64,000 nucleotides of DNA, from the NCBI RefSeq assembly GCF_030864355.1, contig NC_083395.1:558001-622000 (forward strand), written 5' to 3'. The position numbers were made by a program, and so were the translations under genes. This document shows, one piece after another, positions 20,166 through 31,981 of the stretch (within the stretch, counting starts at the first letter, position 1; each line of letters begins with the position of its first letter). The stretch is from Cutaneotrichosporon cavernicola. Taxonomy: Eukaryota; Basidiomycota; Tremellomycetes; Trichosporonales; Trichosporonaceae. The notes beneath the pieces were generated by a model. That model ran no database searches, was not told where the DNA came from, and saw only the letters and a list, made by a program, of their open reading frames with translations.

Positions 20166-20481
20166 TCAGTTCGACACTAGGGGTAAAGGTTTACCGGCAC
20201 GAAAGCTGCCAAAGGAGAGCGAGGAGAAAATCGCTGAACGCTCGTTCGCGCCCATCGTTTTGAAGTCGTCGGCGGTACGCTCCACGGTGTGTCGCCTGTG
20301 TTCCGTCATGATCGGGTCATGGACTTCGAGGACAGAACGAACTGTCTTGAGGTTGACCACGCCGGTGGTGACGAGCTGCTGACCTGCTGGGGCGGTGATG
20401 CCGCCCTCCTCGCTAGCCCTGGCAGCTCTGCAAGGCGAGAAGGGTTTCAGTGAAGGAGACAAAGTTTGTGGTTTCGTACAT
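20166..20481 (-). CDS. Small orphan protein, start codon apparently split by an intron
   Basis: Not recognised. On the minus strand the leader CAACAACCTCCCGTCAATA ends in AT (20480-20481). A 61-nt intron (20419-20479, GTACGA...CTGCCAG) joins this to G GCT AGC GAG GAG, giving ATG and an 84-residue ORF. It begins MASEEGGITAPAGQQL and contains VVNLKTVRSVLEVHDPIMTE and RTADDFKTMGANERSA, which reads as a genuine soluble helical protein. Without splicing, the same genomic ATG opens a different 22-codon frame. A slightly different acceptor (CTTGCAG) would not give an open frame. No neighbours on the same strand suggest a role. Confidence 0.45.
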
Positions 20482-22022
20482 TATTGACGGGAGGTTGTTG
20501 TTGGAGAGGGGAGTTTGCTCGGGGTTTGCGTGAATAGGAGACAAAGGAAACCGAAGAGAGTAAAAGAAAGAGAGAGAATGAGCAAAAGGGGAAGGGGCAT
20601 GGGAGCACTGGTTTGGGATCACAGCTTACCACCTTCCCTAATTACAGTGGACAATTAGACGGCGTCCTAATTGTAAAGACCAACCCCCATGGCAAGGAAG
20701 ACGCCATACTACCCTACGGGTAATGTGATGAATCTAACCAGTTTGTAGGGATGCTAGGAAGCCCCACTACCTGACATCTACATATGTCCCGGCCCAACTC
20801 TTTTGCAACGGATCCTGCTGCACATTCTTCTCTAGGGACGATGAGTGGTCCCCGGGCCCCGGGACTGGCCATCCAACATGGAGTGATCGTCATATACGAG
20901 AATTCTATCAAAGTCATGTGGCTAGATCGGATTACAAGTGTCTGGTTGTCAACTCACCTTTGATCGCACGTCCTTCGGGGTTGGGGGTTCCGAAACTTTT
21001 CAGATTGGCGAGAATGGCATCAAGTTTGTCCAGGCCGAGCCGAAGAAGAGCCCAAGTTGCATGGAGTCACCACACAGGTCGCTGATCAGGCTCAGGAGGA
21101 AGCATTGCGTGTCCAGTTCGGCCAGGGTGATGCCATCCCGGTGCTCGACATGGTGCGTGACATGACTGTGGCCACGTGTATGCCGTCAAGGGTTTCATCC
21201 AGGTTGGTGAGACAATCACTTAGAAGGGTGTTCAGCAAGTTGCGCGCCCTGCTGGCTTGTCAGTCCTCTAGCGGTTGAGGTCCTGGATTGAGATGACCTG
21301 GTTTGTGGCGGACAACGAGTAGGGTAGGATACGGAAGAAGGAGTGCTCCGATGGTAAGGTCGCAACGGGGACTCATTCGGCACGAGACGGCTTGGGGAGA
21401 TGATACAACCAGGAATTACTCTGCTTGAGGATGCAAGAAATTTCCCGCCATCCTTCTCACGCTATCCACGAGCTGCAAGGTTGGGTCAACCTCTCGCGAC
21501 GAAGCCCCGCTGGAGACGGTCTAACTGGCCCAGCCAGAAGCACGGCCTCTCCATTCTGGGAGATTAGAAACGTAATTCCGTGCCCATTTTCAAGCCAAAC
21601 GTCGAACTACGCGCGTATTCTTTACGTTTGTGGGCTCAATGTCAACGGCTCCGGTATAAACGCTATCCGCAGAATTGTTTGGTCCTTTTGGGGTGACTGG
21701 GGGATCTGTGTGGCATAGTGATATTAGAGGGAAACCCTCAGAGGCGGTTGGGGCGAGTTACTGGCACCCTATGCAATGTGAGGGTTGGTGGGTGGTTGTC
21801 TGCAGTGTCGTGCGCACCCTGCACCACCTCTTTGTCGCCAAAGTCCTTCAGGTCCTAGGGGAGCGGACCCCTCGTCTAACACCTTGAGTACCGCGTGGGC
21901 TCCGCGGAGTACACGAGGTCTCGGGACAATCAAGTGAGTCATCCAAATACAATCTGTAGCATCTGTAGGGGTCTTACAATCTGTCTTCTACTCGTTCTAG
22001 ATCTTGAGAATGCTCACTGCCG
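20482..22022. other. Gene-poor tract with possible remnants
   Basis: The minus strand at about 20960-21290 has two protein-like stretches in different frames (LLNTLLSDCLTNLDETLDGI and LAELDTQCFLLSLISDLCGD) with no clean join. They may be remnants of a helical protein gene. Otherwise nothing is recognised. Confidence 0.35.
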
Positions 22023-23957
22023 TCAGTCCAGCCTCCCGTTAAACTCACTGGCTCGCTCTCTAACGGTAGACGGCTGCTCGCCGTCGCCCTCGATGTTGGG
22101 CGTGTCGATCGCGCCCTCGTGCTCCGAATGGCCGCCCAACGAGCCTTCGGCTGGCTCGGCCGGCGTGACGATGCCGCGGCCGCCAGGCGCGCTCATCCAC
22201 CCATCTGTCTTGGTGCTGAAGTGCTCCCGGAGCCTGGCGCGGACGTTGTCCGCCTTCTTCTCTCTGTCCATGGCCTCCTCAGCCTCGGCCTCGCGCTCAA
22301 TGTCCTCCACCTCGCCCGCAAAGCTTGCGATGCTGCCGCCGACGCCTGACGTCGCCTCTGCAAAGTTTTCGTACAGGTTGCGGCCGGCCTCGTCGTGGTG
22401 GCCCTCGCCAGACCAGAAGTGGAACGCGCGGCTGACGACGCCATACGAAGCGGGCGTGACCTCAACGAGGTCGCCACGTGCAATCTCGATCGCGGGCACC
22501 TCGGACGGCGGCAGGCCGACGAGGTATGCGAGTAGGCAGCGAATGACCGACGCGTGTCCGATGATCAGCAGGTCGTCCTGGCAACGCTCAAGCTCGAAGA
22601 TGACCGGCTCGAGTCGCACCGAGAGGTCGTGGTAAGACTCTGCGCGTGGTGCGCGGTGCGCGTACGGGTCACCAAGGAAGCGATCCCACTCGTCAGGGTA
22701 CGTTTCTTGCGCTTCGGCAGCCGAGAGGCCGTCCCACACGCCGGGATTGATCTCACCCATGATCTGCTTCTGCACGACCTTATAGCCGGCGTGCACGAAC
22801 GGCCACGCGGTGTGGTGCGCTCTCCGCCGCGTGCTCGTCCACACGACGAGCGGGTTCTCGTTGGTCGACTCGCCGCGAGCGCGGCGCTCTTCTCTCAGCG
22901 CCTTGCGACGCGCTGTGACTGCGGCCTTGAGGCGCTCGGCGTACTCCCACCCTCCAGGCGAGAGGTCCGAGTCAGCCTTGAACGAGTGCTCAATCAGAGA
23001 CTGTCCAGACTTGTGTGAGCACAGCGGGCGAGCAACATGAAACGTACCCTTGCAAAGAAGATTGTGCGCGGCCGCGTGTGAATATTCATGAGGAAGAAGC
23101 AGCACCGAGTCTGGAGGTATCCTTCAATCCGGTTGATCTCGATGCGCTCCCCCACGTTCATGACCTTGATGTATGGCCCCTCCTCGGCCTTGACCGTGTC
23201 GTACACGCCTTCCTGGCCACGGATGCGCTTCCAGTAGTCGGCCAGGGCCCGGTCCGCATCCCAACCCGCGTAGTCTGGCGAACTGAGTTTTACGCTGCGG
23301 ATATTGGAGGTGATGATGTCGTCGTTGTCGCACAGTGACTCGAGGAAGATGACGTGCACCCCCTTGGTTCTGAATGTTTCAATCACGTCCTTGCGCGCGG
23401 ACTCGCTGCCGTTGTTGGCATCGTAGATAACGACCTGGCCACCCTGGACGGTGAAGAAGTCCCAGATCTGCTGCTCGAGGCCACGCTTGACCTTTTCACG
23501 AAGCGCGATTGTTTCGGGCGACTTTGGGCCTAATGTCAGTGAGCGTGACAGGTAATGAGGAGGGGGGAAGAGAGAGAGACGTGTGGGGATAGTGACAGGG
23601 ATGTGCCGCGGGAGAGGAGGAACGGGCCGTGCTAGGCGAGGAAGGCGACCAGGCGAGAATGAGGAATGCGTGCACCCAAGCGACCGTACTCACCGTCGGC
23701 CTTGTAATAGTCGCTGGGCAGGTTCTTGGTTCCACCAAGCATCTTGCGGCGGTAGTCGCCGAGCGAGTAAACTCTGGTCTTGACGCCTAGCCAGCGTAGG
23801 TAGCGCTCGAGTGCGCGCGAGATGTGAGTCTTGCCTCGCGCTAGGGTCAGTGACAAACGGTGGGTTGGCACGTACCAGGCAGGCCAACAGTGACAATGAG
23901 GATGAGACCCGCATGGAACAGGCGACCTGACTGGGTCACGTAGAGCGGCGCGGCCAT
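22023..23957 (-). CDS. 6-phosphofructo-2-kinase with inactive phosphatase domain
   Basis: Makes fructose 2,6-bisphosphate, the allosteric activator of glycolysis; cytosolic. Exons 23876-23957, 23694-23840, 23048-23529 and 22023-23009 give 565 aa (introns 35, 164 and 38 nt). The kinase half has Walker A GLPARGKT (25-32), VYSLGDYRRKML, DYYKADGPKSPETIALR, VIYDANNGSESAR and GERIEINRIEGYLQT. The second half is the histidine-phosphatase fold (WTSTRRRAHHTAWPF, MGEINPGVWDGLS, IIGHASVIRCLLAYLVG). In that half the catalytic RHG motif reads R237-S238-G239: the phosphoacceptor His is Ser. The same change is known in yeast Pfk26, which lacks phosphatase activity. The Ser codon is the first of the last exon and no alternative acceptor there yields His. 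The C-terminal ~130 residues are disordered. Confidence 0.92.
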
Positions 23958-24323
23958 GATGCCTACGTGCTACGTGAAAATGTTGGTGTGATGAGTGGGT
24001 GCTGTAGTTTTAAGTGGAGTGGAGAGAGATATGGGTGGATGTTGGTGGATGTTGGATGGTGAATGGAGGGGGGAGTTCAAGCGAGCGGTGATATCATTCC
24101 GCTCAGTTTACCGCACCCCCACTTGTTTTCGATTCGACTCTATCCAGGCACAGTCTGTCCTCAATCGCCAACGTTTCCCCCCTCTACCCCCTCTACTCCA
24201 CACTCCAGCACTGTCGAATCCCATCCCGCTTCGCTTCCAGTCGAAAGAGGCACCCGGTCACGCATCGTGTTAGTCCGTGATACATGTATTTGTGGTACAA
24301 CCAAACGCGTCCAGGTCCTCAAT
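23958..24323. other. Intergenic
   Basis: 366 bp between the PFK26-type start and the stop of the Sec7 gene, both on the minus strand. On the minus strand the PFK-proximal part carries CCATCCAACATCCACC-type repeats of an A/C-rich leader. No gene is seen. Confidence 0.5.
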
Positions 24324-27300
24324 CTATTCGCCATTCACCACTACCTCGTTGTTGTCGTTGATCTTGATGAACCGCCGTGACAGTTCGCCAATGCTCGACC
24401 GCGGGAGGTGCGCCAGCGACACCTTGGTCGCCGCCCGCGTGTTGCGCCAGTGCTCGGGCTGGTCGTTGCCGTCCTCGCTGTTCTTACGGTTGGACGACGA
24501 CGCCTGCGGTAAAACCCGCAGGTCCGTTGCAGCGGCCAAGGACCGCGAGCTGTCTGAGAACGCGAGCTGTCGCTCCATCTCCCCTCGTAATGACTCGGAC
24601 GAGCCCAGGTACTCTGGGGCGAGTTCATAGTCATCCGAATCCGATGTTGGGCTTGTAGGTGACGGATGTCCAGAACCCACGTCCTTCTCCTTGGCCGCGA
24701 GCGGGAACTGGGGAGCAGGCACCGGCGCGGGTGGAGGCGAAAGTGCGACGGCCTTCACTGAAGTTTCCAGCTCGGGCTGGTGCTCGTGCTCAGGTTCGTG
24801 CTCATGCTCATCGTCTTCCAAGGGGCTGGTCTCTGGTAACTCCCCGGGGCTCACGCTACCGGATGCAAGCGAACCCACGTTTTCGCCCCATATGCTAGCA
24901 CTCTCGTCATGGTCAGGGAGTGACAACTTGGGAATGGCGATTGGGGCGGCGATTGTCGCACGGCGGTCGGGCTTCTCGGTGCTGGGTGCACAGAGACTGC
25001 GTGCCGCTGCCTGGAGCGCAACGTGACGAACGCGTGCCCAGTCCCGCTGGTCGCGGCCCTGATCCTTGAGAAGCATCGTGATCCACAGGTGAAGCTTGGA
25101 AAGCTCGATGCGGTCAGACCGGATCTGGTTCGCGAGGTCTGGCAGCGCCGCCTCGATGCGGTCGCGCGTTGACTTCTGGAACGGCGTGAGGATGGCCAGG
25201 TTGCGAGCGACGCGCAAGTTGGTTGTCAAGCGATGTTCGATTTGCGCCGCATTCGACTTCAGAGCCTCCACTCGGGACGCAATAGCCTCGAAGCGCTTCG
25301 TCTTGTCCGTTGACTGTGTAGCCAGCTCGGGGGGTAGCAGGAGCATGGGCGCAGCTCCGGCACGCCCGGCAGCAAGATCGGCCTTGACAGAGCCGATGAC
25401 AGCCTCCATCTGCTCACCGCCATTGACAACGACATCGTTGGCGCCTGACACATCGACAACAGGGGTTGGGGACGACCGCAAGCTGCCGACACGCCGCAAC
25501 CGCGGACGAGGAGTGGCGAGGGTTTCGGATTGCACATTCGGGTCCTCAAAGACGATGGAGCGGACCTGCGAGGGTTCTTGCGACTGTAGGGGGACGCCTG
25601 ACTCGACGTCACGGAGGTGCTCCTCTGCAGCAACTGATCCTGCCTTGACAGCCTCGCCGCTGTTCAGCCCGACAGCGCGAATACGGATCGCGGCGGTCCG
25701 GAACGTGCTGGCGTAGTTGATGAGGGTGAGCCACTCGTTCATCTCGTACTCGTCGTTCAACTGCATGAGGTACTGGCGATTGTCGGGCATGACGAAGCGG
25801 AACGTGAATGGCGTCGATGTGTGGTCGCGGTCGAAGATGGCCACGCCATCCTTGACAGAGAGAACCTCGTCGGGCTGGAAGCTGGTTATGCGGGGGACGG
25901 CAGGCGCGTCGCCCTTACCAGCGTTGCGGATCTGCTCGACGAGCGTAAGTGCCCAGATAGTATCCTTGAAGAAGAGTAACTGGGAGCCAGTAAGAATGAC
26001 GCTCCAACTTCTCCACTTGCGACCCGCCGTACGCTTTGTCGCGGGTGACTCGTCTGAAGTCAGTCAGACATAATCTACTGTACGCTCACCTTTCCGGCTA
26101 ATCAGCCCGACCTTTGTAATCTTGAGCGTGGTCACCTCTTCCTTGGGGATTGGCGCCGCCACACCACCGCCCATACCGGCGAGGGGAACACCCGACTTCC
26201 GACGAGGGCGCGACTTGACGAACTCGAGCGGTTGAGCGTTGGCAAACTTACTTTGCAGCCGGTCCACGTCCAAGAACGGTCTGGTACCCATGCAAGAGAA
26301 AGGACTGTCCGCAGGAATATAGCGCTCAACATCGACTCGCAGCGAGCCCAGCTGACCTCCAACAATGAGGTCATAGACGTCGATCTTGCCAGACCTGGGC
26401 AGGCCGTTGGATGCCGAGAGCTGCCCGCCAGCCGCAGCGAATGCGGCTTCGTTGTCGTCCTCGATGAACACGAACGGCGTGAAGGTGATGTTGTCGAAGA
26501 ACGCTTCGAGCACGGGCGGGGGGACACCGTCGAGCCGCGTGTTGCGCACGTAGTCAGGTTTCGTCATCTTGTTCTTGTTGTGTCGGTTAAACGCATCCGT
26601 GTGCAGCATCATCATCGAGAAGGCAAGCACGTATGCATTGTCTGCCGTTAGCTTCGCAATCCTATGTCGCTCACCCTTGGTGCCAAACAGACCCGGCTCG
26701 CACAGGTCATAGCGCGTGGCAAACGCCTCGATGACACGGTCGATCTGTTGCGTCTCCTTCGGCAGCGACATATGCATGAGGAGCCGGCGCAGTGCGACAT
26801 CGAGCGCGATGTGGGTAAAGTCGAAGCGGTTCATGTACAACGTCAACGCAATGGTGTGGAACTCATCGGCACTAGAGTCAGCTGTCCGTCACTAACAAGG
26901 TACTCACCTAGAGGCAAGGACCCCCGCCAGCTCGCGCCGGTCTATATTGTGGAGCCTCGCCAACCAGCTCTCAGGAGTATCGTTGTCACGGATAGACGTA
27001 TCAATGTCGTTGGGGTGTATCCGCTGCACTGGCGTTGTAGACCGCGAGAGAGGCATTGGGCTCTCGGAGCGACTGGGACCGTCCTCTGTCCCCGGGCTGG
27101 GGCCGCCAGACGATCCCCCGCCAGGACCGCGAGGGGGGAGCGGGAACAGCTGGCCAGGCGGAGGCTTGGGCGAGCTAGGGTTCGACCTGAACAGACCAGT
27201 GGATAGCCTCCGAATCGATCCCTGTCGGGGAGGAGTCGAGGCCACAGGGAACGTCGGGGTCGAGGGAGCTGGAAGGTACGTAGACGACCCGCCGTACGCG

Positions 27301-29883
27301 GACGGCGGAGCGAGACCGGCGTCGTGTGACCCTCTGTGGGCGCCGCTGTGGACGCCGTTGTGGCCCAGGCTGGCAGTTGTCGAGTTGAACGTCCCGTGCC
27401 ATGAGATGGCAGACGACGTGGTCTGGGCACGGGCGCGTCCAACTCTAAGCCCAGAGTGGACGCCAAGGCTTGCGTGCGGATCCGCTGTTTGCGACCGCCT
27501 CGTGGAATGGGTCGTACGAGACGACTGCGAAGCTGCGTACGATGACCGAGGTGATCGTTCAAGAGTATCGTTCAGGACCACACGGCGGTCATCCTCGCCA
27601 ATCTGCAGCGCCAGGCTTGATACCTGCGGCACATCCTCGGGCCGTATTCTGACTGGAGGGAGGGCAGGAGAGGTACCCAGTGACGACGCCGAAGACTCGG
27701 CACGCGGCAGTTCGCGGGACCCGAACTCGCTGGTGGTGACCGTGACCGTATCCCGCTCATCAGCAGAGCTATAACGCAGGGTGCTGTTGCTACGTGGGCG
27801 ATTCTTGGAGAACACGCTGCGTACCATGCCGATGACACTGGAGTTGGCAGAGCTGGATCTGGCCGACATGGGGGGCCGTGCTGGGCGCCTCGAAAGGTCC
27901 AGATCGGACGGCGAGCGAAGAGACATCGGCGGTGATACCATGGAACTGTCCTCAGACTGGATCCGGCGCGCAGCATCGGAGAACGAGCGCCCACGACCAC
28001 CAGCGCGAGGGGTAACCTGCGGTGGCGTCGCCTCCCCTCCATGCTCAGCTATCGTTGGCGGCGGCCCGAGCTCTGGTAAAGAGCTTAGTGGTGAAGTAGA
28101 GCCCATGGAAGATCTCTGGGAGCCAGGTTCGAGAAGACGACGAGCAACGATGTCTCTATTTGTCACCGGAATGGGGATGTGCCCAGGGTCGCGCTTGAGA
28201 TCGTTGTGCGACGTGTTCGTTGTTGTTTCAGAGGACATGGTCTCAATCTCCAGAGATGGCCGCTTGCCGACCCATAAGCGCGTGGGCCAGAACTCTTGCT
28301 GATCAATGACAGGAAGCGATGAGAGAGACGACCCAGCGGAGTGGGGTGGTCTCGCTACGTCGGGGACAGATCTGTTGATGAGCATGGTTGTGGACGCGTT
28401 GGGACCAAAGCGCCCGCGCATGCGCGTCTTGTTGATCGGCTGCTCATCGGTGCTGTTCTCGTTGGGCTCGGCGTCGTGGTCGGAAGAGAAGAATCCGCTC
28501 CGTCTCTTGCGGAGCTTGGACTCGGACCGCTGCCGCTTGATCGTCTTGCCGCGCTGCACGCCTAGCCATCCCAACACGCCGCCCGACGGGCCAGCCTCGT
28601 CGTCATCGGAGTGAGGCGTAGATTCCGCGGGAGACCGCGAGAACATGGCCGATAAGCTGCGTGGCCGGTTCTTGATGGGTTTACGTTCCTTCTCTGCCGA
28701 CTGCTTGGCTGTCTCGGTCGTGGAGAAAGTAACCTTGACTAGAGGGCTAGCAGCGCGCTCAGGAAGAGGGGACGACACGGCTTGGGGCCTGCGTGAGAGG
28801 TGGATAACTCCCGGGGCCGAGGCGCGCTTCGCTGCCACGGCCTCTGGGAGGCCCAGGCCGAGATCTGGGCGCATGGGTGTTGGAGACTCTGGTCGGGAGC
28901 GCTCGGTTTCAGCGGCGCGAGGGGTACGTGTCGAGCTTGAAGGTGTGCGAGAGACGGGAGCGGAGGCCAGACGACGCTCATTCGAAGGTTCGGGCAACTC
29001 TGCGCCGTCCGGCATCAATGCCAGTGCCGGAGAGGAGGAGCCGAGGCCGAACAGGCCATCAAACGCGTCGATAGGGCTGCTTGGTGTTACGACAATGTCT
29101 GTTGGAGGGGCAGGAGTGGTGTTAATGGGGAGCGACACAGCCCTAGGAGTGGCGTTGATGGAAAGACCGGCATGAGGAGGGGCGGGGAGGGGCTTGTCCT
29201 TGTCTAGAGGCGAGGTGTCAAAGGGCGACACTGCGAAGCGCTGTTTGGTCGGCGTATTCCTTGCGCCGACCGACGATGAGCGATGGGGAACTCTGGAGGG
29301 GGAGAGGACGAGGGTATGTGGGCGCGGCGCAGGAGTGGGGGTAAGGATGGGGAGGGCGTCGCCCGACGACGAGCTGTCGCTGGTGGTCCTTTTGAGGACG
29401 CGGGAGGGGAATGGCTTCTTTGGTTTGTTTAGCATGGCAGCATGCAGCAGATGGAAAGGATGAACTCACTGGCTTATCGGTATTGTTCCGAGAGAGGATG
29501 GCAAGTGTCGCCATGTCCTTCATGCGAACAGGCTCTTCGTCGTCTTGCTCCTCGTCATCGACAAGAAGAGGCTTGGGCTTTGATTTAGATTTGCGCCTCA
29601 CCGTGCCCTCGCGATCCGAGTCTGGCTCTTCGTCGTATGTGGTAGGGTATTGGCGCGAGAACGCGTCACCAGTGCTCGTGCCCGTGCGGACGGGCGGTGT
29701 GGCCTCGAGCTCCTCCATGCGCCCGGCGTCATCGGCTGTTACGGGGAGCTCTGGGGCTGGGGCCATAACGGACACTCGTTCCCTGCGCTTTGGCGTGACC
29801 AGACCAAACCATGAGCGTCTCCGGTTTTCCTTGCGAGACGGGGTGGAGGGAACACTCGTCTCATTTGAGCCGGTGGAAACCAT
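24324..29883 (-). CDS. Sec7-PH Arf guanine-nucleotide exchange factor (Syt1/Sec74 type)
   Basis: Activates Arf GTPases by GDP-GTP exchange at Golgi, endosome or plasma membrane. Exons 29470-29883, 26908-29417, 26090-26871 and 24324-26053 give 1811 aa, with introns of 52, 36 and 36 nt. Residues 1-~930 are disordered and Ser/Pro/Arg-rich, with many SPxR-like sites. The Sec7 domain (~950-1150) shows LYMNRFDFTHIALDVALRRL, then LPKETQQIDRVIEAFATRY with the exchange-finger Glu of the LP-x-E motif, and AYVLAFSMMMLHTDAFN. A PH domain follows (~1210-1380; WRSWSVILTGSQLLFF, YLMQLNDEYEMNEWLTLIN). A coiled region (EALKSNAAQIEHRLTTNLRV) and an acidic/His repeat (EDDEHEHEPEHEHQPE) come before the tail. The first intron ends in a poor CAAAG acceptor, so that junction may be a codon off. 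The order Sec7-PH with a long N-terminus fits yeast Syt1 / fission yeast Sec74. Confidence 0.88.
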
Positions 29884-31049
29884 CTGGGGCGGTCTAGGCG
29901 CGCTCGGGCATTAGTTGGGAGGGCGAGAGAAGGTGGGGATGCGTGGGACGGGCGCGAGGGTGGTCGACGCGACGGGCGGGGTATGAAAGATTAAAGGAGC
30001 GTGGGTGGAGGCTGCGGTGTGTGCGCGTGGGCGTGATTTTGGCGTGGAGGCCGTGACTTTGGTATACAAGTTGAGACGTGAGATGAAGAGAAAGATGAGA
30101 AGGGAATGGAGGAATAGATGGAAGAGATTGAGATGGAAGCGAGCAAAAGGAGGGACAGGGGTTGAATTGTGATTTACGGGGAGGGGAGATGGAGACAACC
30201 AAGCCAAGTTAAGAAGAGGACGGATAGGACGAGTGTTGTCGGTACATACAGCGTACCATGTCCTTTGTTCCGACAACTCTAGTCCAATCTAGTGTCTGTT
30301 CTACCCATCTATCTCTCCAACTCCTCACCTTGCATCCATCAACGCCGATTCATTACTGTCGGCACTGGCACTATAGGATGGTAGTGGTTGTAGTTGGAGG
30401 GTTAGGGGAGAGGGTTGCAGAAGGAGAGGCGTTTGGGCCAGAATCAGAATCCAGGAACATGGTCGCTAACCCTCATTTCTATTTCCCAAGTTGCCGCTTT
30501 GGCTTTCACATATCGCATGAAAAAGGGTAAAGCTTGCCTTGTCGGCCCGAACCGCGACAGTCAAAGTGAAAAAAAGGTGACTATCAATCAGACCAGGCTT
30601 TCAGATTAGTTTCGTTATACAGTTGGTACCTGAACAATTGGGGGGCTTGGGGGGCCAATTACTACTCATTTTGTTATATCTTATATGTTATATGTTGCAT
30701 TCTGTATGGTGTGTACTTTCCTTAAACCTCCTCGAGTTCCAGACACAGTTGGAATCCCGTCTCAGGTAACTTGCCCTAATTACGCACATTCTCGAAAGCC
30801 AACCCCCTCCCCACCATCCCCAAAGTCCTCACCCAGCCCTATAGCCCTACGGCGCCTATCGACCCTTTCGCGCCTATCGTGGTCAAACCTCCATGGAGAT
30901 CAATCAAAGTTCGGTTGATTGCACGTGGCGTGGAGATTCATACACACTCCATCCACACTCCTCCAACTAACTCACCTCCACTCGTCGGACCGTAGTTGCC
31001 GAGACTTGGGGATATCCCCACACTCCTCACACTCACCCAATTCACAATA
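29884..31049. other. Intergenic, divergent promoters of Sec7 and thioesterase genes
   Basis: 1.17 kb without a supported gene. On the minus strand the first 300 bp form a pyrimidine-rich leader for the Sec7 gene. A CT/CCAT-rich leader precedes 31050. Nothing else is recognised. Confidence 0.5.
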
Positions 31050-31725
31050 ATGGCTTGTCTCAACTTTGTCCGCCGCGTACGTTGTCTCACCTAGCACTCC
31101 CTAACCCTGCTAACCATAGACTTGGCAGAAAACCATCGACAAGGCCGGTGGGTCCTCTCCCCAACCATACTAACGCCAACCTAGGCCATGACGGCGTGGT
31201 CCTCAAGAACGTGAGGTCCAGCAAGGCCAGGCTGATCCCAGATGGTGGTGACCCAGGCAAAGCCGGGGTGGGTGCGCACTGAGCTCAAGATTGGCACCGA
31301 GCACATCAATAACCACAACGTATGGCCCTCCCCGAGCGTGCTGACGGCAGACGATCCACGGCGGCGTCATCCTCTCCGTACGCTCTCCACCTGACTGAGC
31401 TGACAAGCAGATGGTCGATACTGTGACCTCGCTCGCGTTGCAGAGCCGCGGTATCGTTCCCCCAACCGGTGCCAGCGTCAATGCGAGTTGTGAGTTTGTG
31501 CGCCCCGGCGGCAAGGTTGGGGACACAATCTATGGCCATGGAGAGGTCACGCAGTTGGGTAGGACACTGGCGTACACCCGCGTCAACTTTTACAATGCGC
31601 AGGATAAGATTGTCGCGTTCGGCTCGCATACCAAGTTTATGGGCAAGAACCAGCCCAGCGTCGGGTTCAGCCCCGACGGCGAGACTGAGGTGCCGCTCGA
31701 GGGCAAGCACGGGCACAAGCTGTAG
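31050..31725 (+). CDS. Hotdog-fold acyl-CoA thioesterase (ACOT13/THEM2-like)
   Basis: Probably hydrolyses medium/long acyl-CoA thioesters, perhaps in mitochondria. Six exons (31050-31076, 31120-31147, 31185-31210, 31242-31319, 31351-31377, 31411-31725) give 166 aa; the five introns are 43, 37, 31, 31 and 33 nt and all phases agree. The hotdog signature is TIHGGVILSMVDTVTSLAL, crossing two introns. By alignment, Asn50 and Asp65 coincide with the catalytic Asn50 and Asp65 of human THEM2, and His56-Gly-Gly with its HGG. GASVNASCEFVRPGGKVGD and QLGRTLAYTRVNFY continue the fold. More than 25% of the 676-bp gene is introns. Tandem with FAD1, 256 bp apart. Confidence 0.88.
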
Positions 31726-31981
31726 CTGTCATTATAGATGCATGGACTTGTATGGTGGGTCAAAGTCGAGCTAGAGCTGTAGGTGGAGCCACAGCAACTG
31801 CGGAAGGAGATGGGCACAACTGGCGCGTATAGCCGAGCCTCACCATGGACTCACAATCCGAGGTGGGTACACATGGCCGGAGTCCGCAAATACTCCCGCT
31901 AACCGGCGTCGGAACATCCGAGCTCGAACTTGTCTCGATAATCGAGAACCACCTCCTTCACTCTGCAACTAACAAACATCG

